In this document: in pieces, positions 60,007 to 64,000 of the stretch | Layout of the letters: every line of letters starts with the position of its first letter | Numbering within the stretch: position 1 is the first letter of the stretch | Source of the DNA: Avena insularis | Taxonomy: Eukaryota > Streptophyta > Magnoliopsida > Poales > Poaceae | Direction of reading: 5' to 3' | NCBI GenBank assembly: GCA_023614405.1 | Contig: CM042694.1 | Location: 482,147,392 to 482,211,391, forward strand | Length of the DNA: 64,000 nt | Translations under genes and position numbers: made by a program | The notes under the pieces: generated by a model | Seen by the model: the letters and a program-made list of their open reading frames with translations, nothing else | What the model was told of the DNA's origin: nothing | Database searches by the model: none

Positions 60007-60456
60007 AACAGCTAGCCCCACCCACCATCGACCACTACGGCTTTCCTTCCACGGACCAACCCATAACTCGGCAGCCAGCCAGCCAAGCCTTGACTCTTTG
60101 CTTCGCGGCGCCGCCCCCGCGCCCCGGCCCGTCCAGAAGCACCGTCGACAAACAACACCGACCCGACCCGACCGAACGATTCCCATCCCTCCCACGCACG
60201 CGACACACGAACCAGGCTGCATAGCATAGGTATACCTTCCCCGGCAAACCCCCTTCGTCACCGCCCGCATTCCCTCGCCGATCCGTGTCTCTTCCTATGC
60301 GATGCGAGCCGGTACCCGAGAAAGATAACGGGGGAAAGCGCGCCGCGCTCTTGTCTTGGAAACTCTCGCATTTTACTCCGCCCAATCCGCGGAAGGGGAT
60401 CCGGCTCCAGGATTTGGTAGCCCTCTGGGGTTTGGAGACATCCCATTCGTCCTACC
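59201..60456 (+). promoter_or_regulatory. Upstream region and 5' leader of GALS
   Basis: This is a GC-rich region without a long credible gene. It holds the CACAGG array at 59965-60006 and ATGs at 60297 and 60302 upstream of the main start. I see no unambiguous TATA box, so the transcription start is not fixed. Confidence 0.45.
59965..60006 (+). repeat. Microsatellite (CACAGG)7
   Basis: Seven perfect CACAGG units lie about 450 bp upstream of the GALS start codon, in the promoter or leader. Confidence 0.95.
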
Positions 60457-60692
60457 ATGAAGCACAACGCGAGGAAAGACGCGGGCGGCGGCGTTGTTGG
60501 AGCGTTAGCCGTCCCGTGCGTCGACATCAAGCTCTTCGTGGCCTCGCTCGCCTTCCTGACCCTGTTCGTCGCATTGTGGCAGCTGCAGCCGTACGGCTCC
60601 CTCATGGCCGCCGCACGCTCCTCCGCCGCATCGCCCCCCTGCTCCCTCCTCCTCGCCACGACCGCCGCCGCTACCGAATCCAACACCACTGA
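60297..60692 (+). other. Upstream ORF overlapping the GALS start
   Basis: The ATG at 60297 opens a 131-codon frame that runs past the GALS ATG (60457) in another frame and ends at 60692. A second upstream ATG at 60302 gives an 8-codon ORF ending near 60328. If both lie in the mRNA they could reduce translation of the main ORF. This depends on the unknown transcription start. Confidence 0.35.
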
Positions 60693-63523
60693 CCGCCTGC
60701 CTTCCGCCGCCAACCCGGCCTCCTCCCACAACACCACCACCACCACCAAGAGCGCGGCGGCCGTGACCGCCCTCCCCGTGCGGCTGGCGAGGGAGGCGAG
60801 GCCGGCGCCGCGCCCGGAGGACCCCAACAAGCGGGTGCTCCGGCCCTACGGCAGCGCGGCGGCGCTCTTCGTGCAGATGGGCGCGTACCGGGGCGGGCCG
60901 CGGACGTTCGCCGTCGTCGGGCTGGCGTCCAAGCCCACCCACGTCTTCGGCACTCCCTACTTCAAGTGCGAGTGGCTGCCCAACCCCACCGCCGCCAGCC
61001 CGGCGCCGCCCGCCGTCCGGACAAAGACCTACAAGATCCTCCCGGACTGGGGGTACGGCCGCGTCTACACCACCGTCGTCGTCAACTGCACCTTCCCGTC
61101 GAACCCCAACGTCGGGAACGCCGGCGGCAAGCTGCTCGTCCACGCCTACTACTCCACCACCTCCCGCCGCTACGAGCGCTTCGTCGCGCTGGAGGAGGCG
61201 CCCGGGTCATACGACGAGGCCCGCTTCAGCCCGCCCTTCCAGTACGACTACCTCTACTGCGGATCCTCGCTCTACGGCGACCTCAGCGCCAGCCGCATGC
61301 GCGAGTGGATGGCCTACCACGCGCACTTCTTCGGGCCCAGGTCGCATTTCGTCTTCCACGACGCCGGCGGCGTCAGCGCGGAGGTCAGGGCTGTGCTGGA
61401 TCCGTGGGTCAGGGCCGGCCGCCTCACGGTACAGGACATCCGGGCGCAGGCAGAGTTCGACAGCTACTACTACAACCAGTTCTTGGTGGTCAACGACTGC
61501 CTGCACCGGTATCGCCACGCCGCCAATTGGACCTTCTTCTTCGACGTCGACGAGTACCTTTACCTGCCCAATGGCCACACACTTGACCAGGTGCTCGGCA
61601 AGCTCTCGGGCTACACTCAGTTCACCATCGACCAGAATCCCATGTCCACCAAGCTCTGCGTCAAGGATCCCGGCAACAATTACTCAAGGTTTGTGTTTCC
61701 TACTATCCTCTATTCTGTTGGTTGCTTAGTCCAATCCTGCTTCAGTTTTATATTCAGAATCGCAATCTCTGTCGCGCGCCCGCATCCTAAATTCAGCTGT
61801 GGACATCTGGTTCAGGCTGCAGGAACATCAATTTAATCTAAACTACTTGTTCTGTTTGGTACTATTTATAATTGAGTAGTGTATCTTAGAACGGGTGCTG
61901 TGTTTTTTTTAGTATCAGACATACATTCCCATGCCAGTTACGTCTATGCAGTTCTTTGATCAAGTGGGCACTGTACTGCTTGATTTTGACCCTGCAACCT
62001 TTATTTAAGTTCTGTTAGATCTCCTTGGTCAAATTGAGTCCAAGGCAACATGGCGGTTGACCTTTTTTCCTTTTCTTGTTCTCCAGCTTTCCCATTGAGC
62101 CAAAAATCTTCTTAAAGCATCATTAGGTTCCACAAACAAAGTTCACTGCTTTAATACATTTATTCTCACAAGCTTTCATTATTGAGCCAAAAATCTTAGC
62201 GGCGCATCATCTGGTTTCACAAACAAAGGTGACTGCTTTAATTCTTTCTGCTCTCTAGCTTACACCGTTGAAGCAAGAATCCCGATAAATCATGATTCTG
62301 CTCCACAGAATAAAGGTCATTGCTTTCATTCATACCCATCCCACAATTCAGATGATTGAGCCAAAAAATCTTAGCAGAGCATCACTTGGTTTCACAGACA
62401 AAGGTTACCGCTTTTTATATGTTCTGCTCTCTAGCTTTCGCCATTGAAGCAAAATCTTAGCAAATCATGATTTGGTTCCCAATTAAAGGTCCCATTCCTT
62501 TCATACCCATCCCAAAATGAATGAATTCAGCACAGTTATTTCCCAAATAGGGCCATGAGTGCCAGTGTTTGCAGAGTAGTCCCACATTGTTGGAGGTGAG
62601 GCTCACCAATGTATAACTCTAGTGGCAAATGCATTGCAAACCCTAGGTTAACCCTCTTTACATAGAGCCAGTGGGGAAGTGTAGCAAATGGTGGGTTTGG
62701 TTCTTGTGCCTTGTTATAGTTGCCCAGATTTCTGTGAATAGCAAGAGACCAATTGTATTGCCCCCTGAGTTTGTACTAGAAGCCTGAAAATGCTATTACT
62801 TCCTCTGTTCACTAATGTAAGACCTTTTAGACATATTTCAAAGTAGACTAGATACATACCAAGATTATAGTGAACCTATAGACTAAAACACGTATAGGAC
62901 ATGTATTTACGAAAAAAGCTAAAAAGTCTCACATGAGTGAACGGAGAGAGAACCATAGAAATGTTTCAAGAACAGCTTGTAATAACAAACATTTTGGGGC
63001 CTAAATTTTTCTCATTGATGATGTAATAAAAAATTTAAAGTAATTTCATCCATACCTGTAATGAAAACAATATGATGTCGATTTTAGATTCCAGATTAAC
63101 TGGCGCTTAATGTGCCATGCTAATAATAGCAACAGTGCAAATCTGAACTAACATATACGTTTGCCATTGATACGCAGGGAGTGGGGATTCGAGAAGTTTG
63201 TCTTCCGCAACGCAGTCACCGGAGTCCGGAGAGACCGCAAGTACGCGATCCAGGCCCGAAATGCATATGCCACTGGGGTGCACATGTCCCAGAACGTCTT
63301 CGGGAGGTCGACCCACAAGACGGAGACCCTGATCAGATACTACCACTATCACAACTCCATCAACGTCCTGGGAGAACCTTGCCAGGAGTTTGTGCGGAGA
63401 CCCGTCAATGGCAGTAGGATCAAGTTTGACGGTGTCCCTTACGTATACGACGATAACATGAAGCGTTTGGCAGGCAAGATCAAACTCTTTGAGAAAGAAA
63501 CCATTGGATCAGTTCATACATGA
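60457..63523 (+). CDS. GALS: Galactan beta-1,4-galactosyltransferase (GT92/DUF23, GALS family)
   Basis: The CDS joins 60457-61688 and 63178-63523 (525 codons); the junction codon is AG|G with GT and AG borders. In the family the enzyme extends beta-1,4-galactan side chains of rhamnogalacturonan I from UDP-galactose in the Golgi. Residues 26-43 form one hydrophobic membrane anchor after a short basic N-terminus, a type II topology. Residues about 50-105 are an Ala/Thr/Ser-rich stem. From about 135 the conserved domain starts (RTFAVVGLASKPTHVFG), then KTYKILPDWGYGRVYTT, the DVD metal-binding motif at 363-365 (FFFDVDEYLYLP) and, in exon 2, WGFEKFVFRN and YYHYHNSI.VLGEPC. Length is close to the roughly 490 residues of Arabidopsis GALS1. 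No stops or shifts are seen. Which GALS paralogue it is cannot be told here. Confidence 0.93.
62085..62520 (+). repeat. Five degenerate 87-bp tandem repeats
   Basis: The landmark TTGAGCC or TTGAAGC starts at 62095, 62182, 62268, 62356 and 62444, a spacing of 86-88 bp. Each is followed by AAAATCTTA..., a CATCA or CATGA segment, GGTTTCACA or a variant, and AAAGGT..CTGCTTT. Units are well diverged. Confidence 0.85.
62799..62950. mobile_element. Stowaway-like MITE
   Basis: A 152-bp element with terminal inverted repeats: left CTTCCTCTGTTCACTAATGT, right (reversed) CTCTCTCCGTTCACTCATGT. TA precedes the left end at 62797-62798; the right flank reads AA, so the TA duplication is imperfect. Size, termini and TA target fit the Tc1/mariner-derived Stowaway group. 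Confidence 0.8.
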
Positions 63524-64000
63524 AACCATTGGATCAGTATCAGTTCATACATGACGACTGAAGGCGGATGACGGTACATATACACTTGATGTTATTTAGG
63601 ATGCCTGGTTCATGTCTGAAATGTCAAGCACTTGATCGGGGCCGATGAGCACAGGTGGCCAGGTGGGAGATGGTCTGCTGGAGGTAGCAGCTCAGCTGGT
63701 GTAAAGTTTTGTTTTTTCTTTGGCTACGCCCTTCACTAGTGGGGATCATCCTTTTTTCTTCTCTTGCCCTTTTCTGTTTGGCCCCCACATCCGTTTATAG
63801 ATCTGTGTAGACTAATGACGATGCTGGCTTTTTACTATTCGTACTAGATTCTTTCATCTCCTTCCGGTGTCACATACAAAGCGTGAAAGTGATGCGTTTT
63901 TTGCCTTTCTGTTATCACCTGTGAATTTTGGCAGCAAATCGGCAATCGGGTGGTTTCCGCCGCGTCAGAAAACCAGGTACCATTGACCGTAATGGGAAAT
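63524..64000 (+). other. GALS 3' untranslated and downstream sequence
   Basis: A 25/31-bp tandem duplication spans the stop codon (63497-63552). No clear AATAAA is seen close by. No further gene begins before the window ends. Confidence 0.5.

Larger units (their letters stand above)
61689..63177 (+). other. GALS intron (1489 bp)
   Basis: It starts GTTTGTG after TACTCAAG and ends GATACGCAG before GGAGTGGGG. It contains five degenerate 87-bp repeats (62085-62520) and a MITE (62799-62950). If retained, the frame stops at 61834-61836. Confidence 0.88.

Noticed and set aside
60505..61143. 212-codon minus-strand frame and other long frames over GALS exon 1
   Set aside because: High GC removes stop codons; the plus strand carries the conserved GT92 motifs.
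1..64000. tRNA, rRNA, bacterial operon, phage or defence system
   Set aside because: No such sequence was seen. Primer binding sites match tRNA 3' ends only, and all large coding regions are plant retroelements or GALS.

Overview
This window looks like nuclear DNA of a grass, most likely a cool-season (Pooideae) cereal or forage grass. The evidence is the dense nesting of LTR retrotransposons with grass-type termini and 3' UTRs, a GC-rich protein-coding gene with one intron, and a Stowaway-type MITE. There is no bacterial gene organisation. I cannot name the genus. Element letters (A, B, C, E) are labels made for this report; lineage names (Tekay-like, Tat-like, Athila-like) come from domain content and are inferred.

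Layout. Positions 1-24378 are one large minus-strand chromovirus-type Gypsy element (C1) with LTRs of about 3.9 kb. Its 3' LTR runs off the left edge and is split by the non-autonomous Athila-like element A1 (460-~6909). Its internal region is split by a second non-autonomous element, A3 (13904-20433), which is flanked by a clean 5-bp duplication, GAAAC. Next come a 492-bp piece of a B-family LTR (24379-24870), an inverted and truncated C-family LTR (C2, 24871-26809) and a truncated A-type LTR (26810-27936). From 27937 to ~43510 lies a minus-strand Tat-like Gypsy element (E) with gag, protease, RT, RNase H, a second archaeal-type RNase H and integrase, all decayed. E also carries a separate multi-exon gene on the opposite strand that overlaps its own LTR. 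An 11 x 59-bp minisatellite sits in one intron of that gene. From 43511 to 49456 lies a minus-strand A-type chain (A2) in which one LTR joins two internal regions. From 49457 to 53614 lies a plus-strand B-type segment with a small coiled-coil ORF and a full LTR. From 53615 to 55176 lies a copia-like LTR end.

From about 55.2 kb the sequence changes to low-copy DNA. It holds an AT-rich stretch without recognisable genes, a minus-strand non-LTR retroposon, a frameshifted RNase H fragment, and then the only clear host gene. That gene encodes a galactan beta-1,4-galactosyltransferase (GALS, GT92/DUF23 family), with exon 1 at 60457-61688 and exon 2 at 63178-63523. It appears intact and encodes 525 residues. 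Its intron contains five degenerate 87-bp tandem repeats and a Stowaway-like MITE.

How parts work together. None of the retroelement coding regions is intact. The A-family copies never encode RT or integrase and would depend on a partner element. They share LTR 5' ends and a long conserved 3' UTR but carry different coding modules, so modular recombination is the main theme. I found no convincing new defence or metabolic system. The most unusual features are the intron-containing antisense gene of element E, the module swapping and primer-site duplication in the A family, and the conserved hairpin followed by AATAAA in the A-family 3' UTR.
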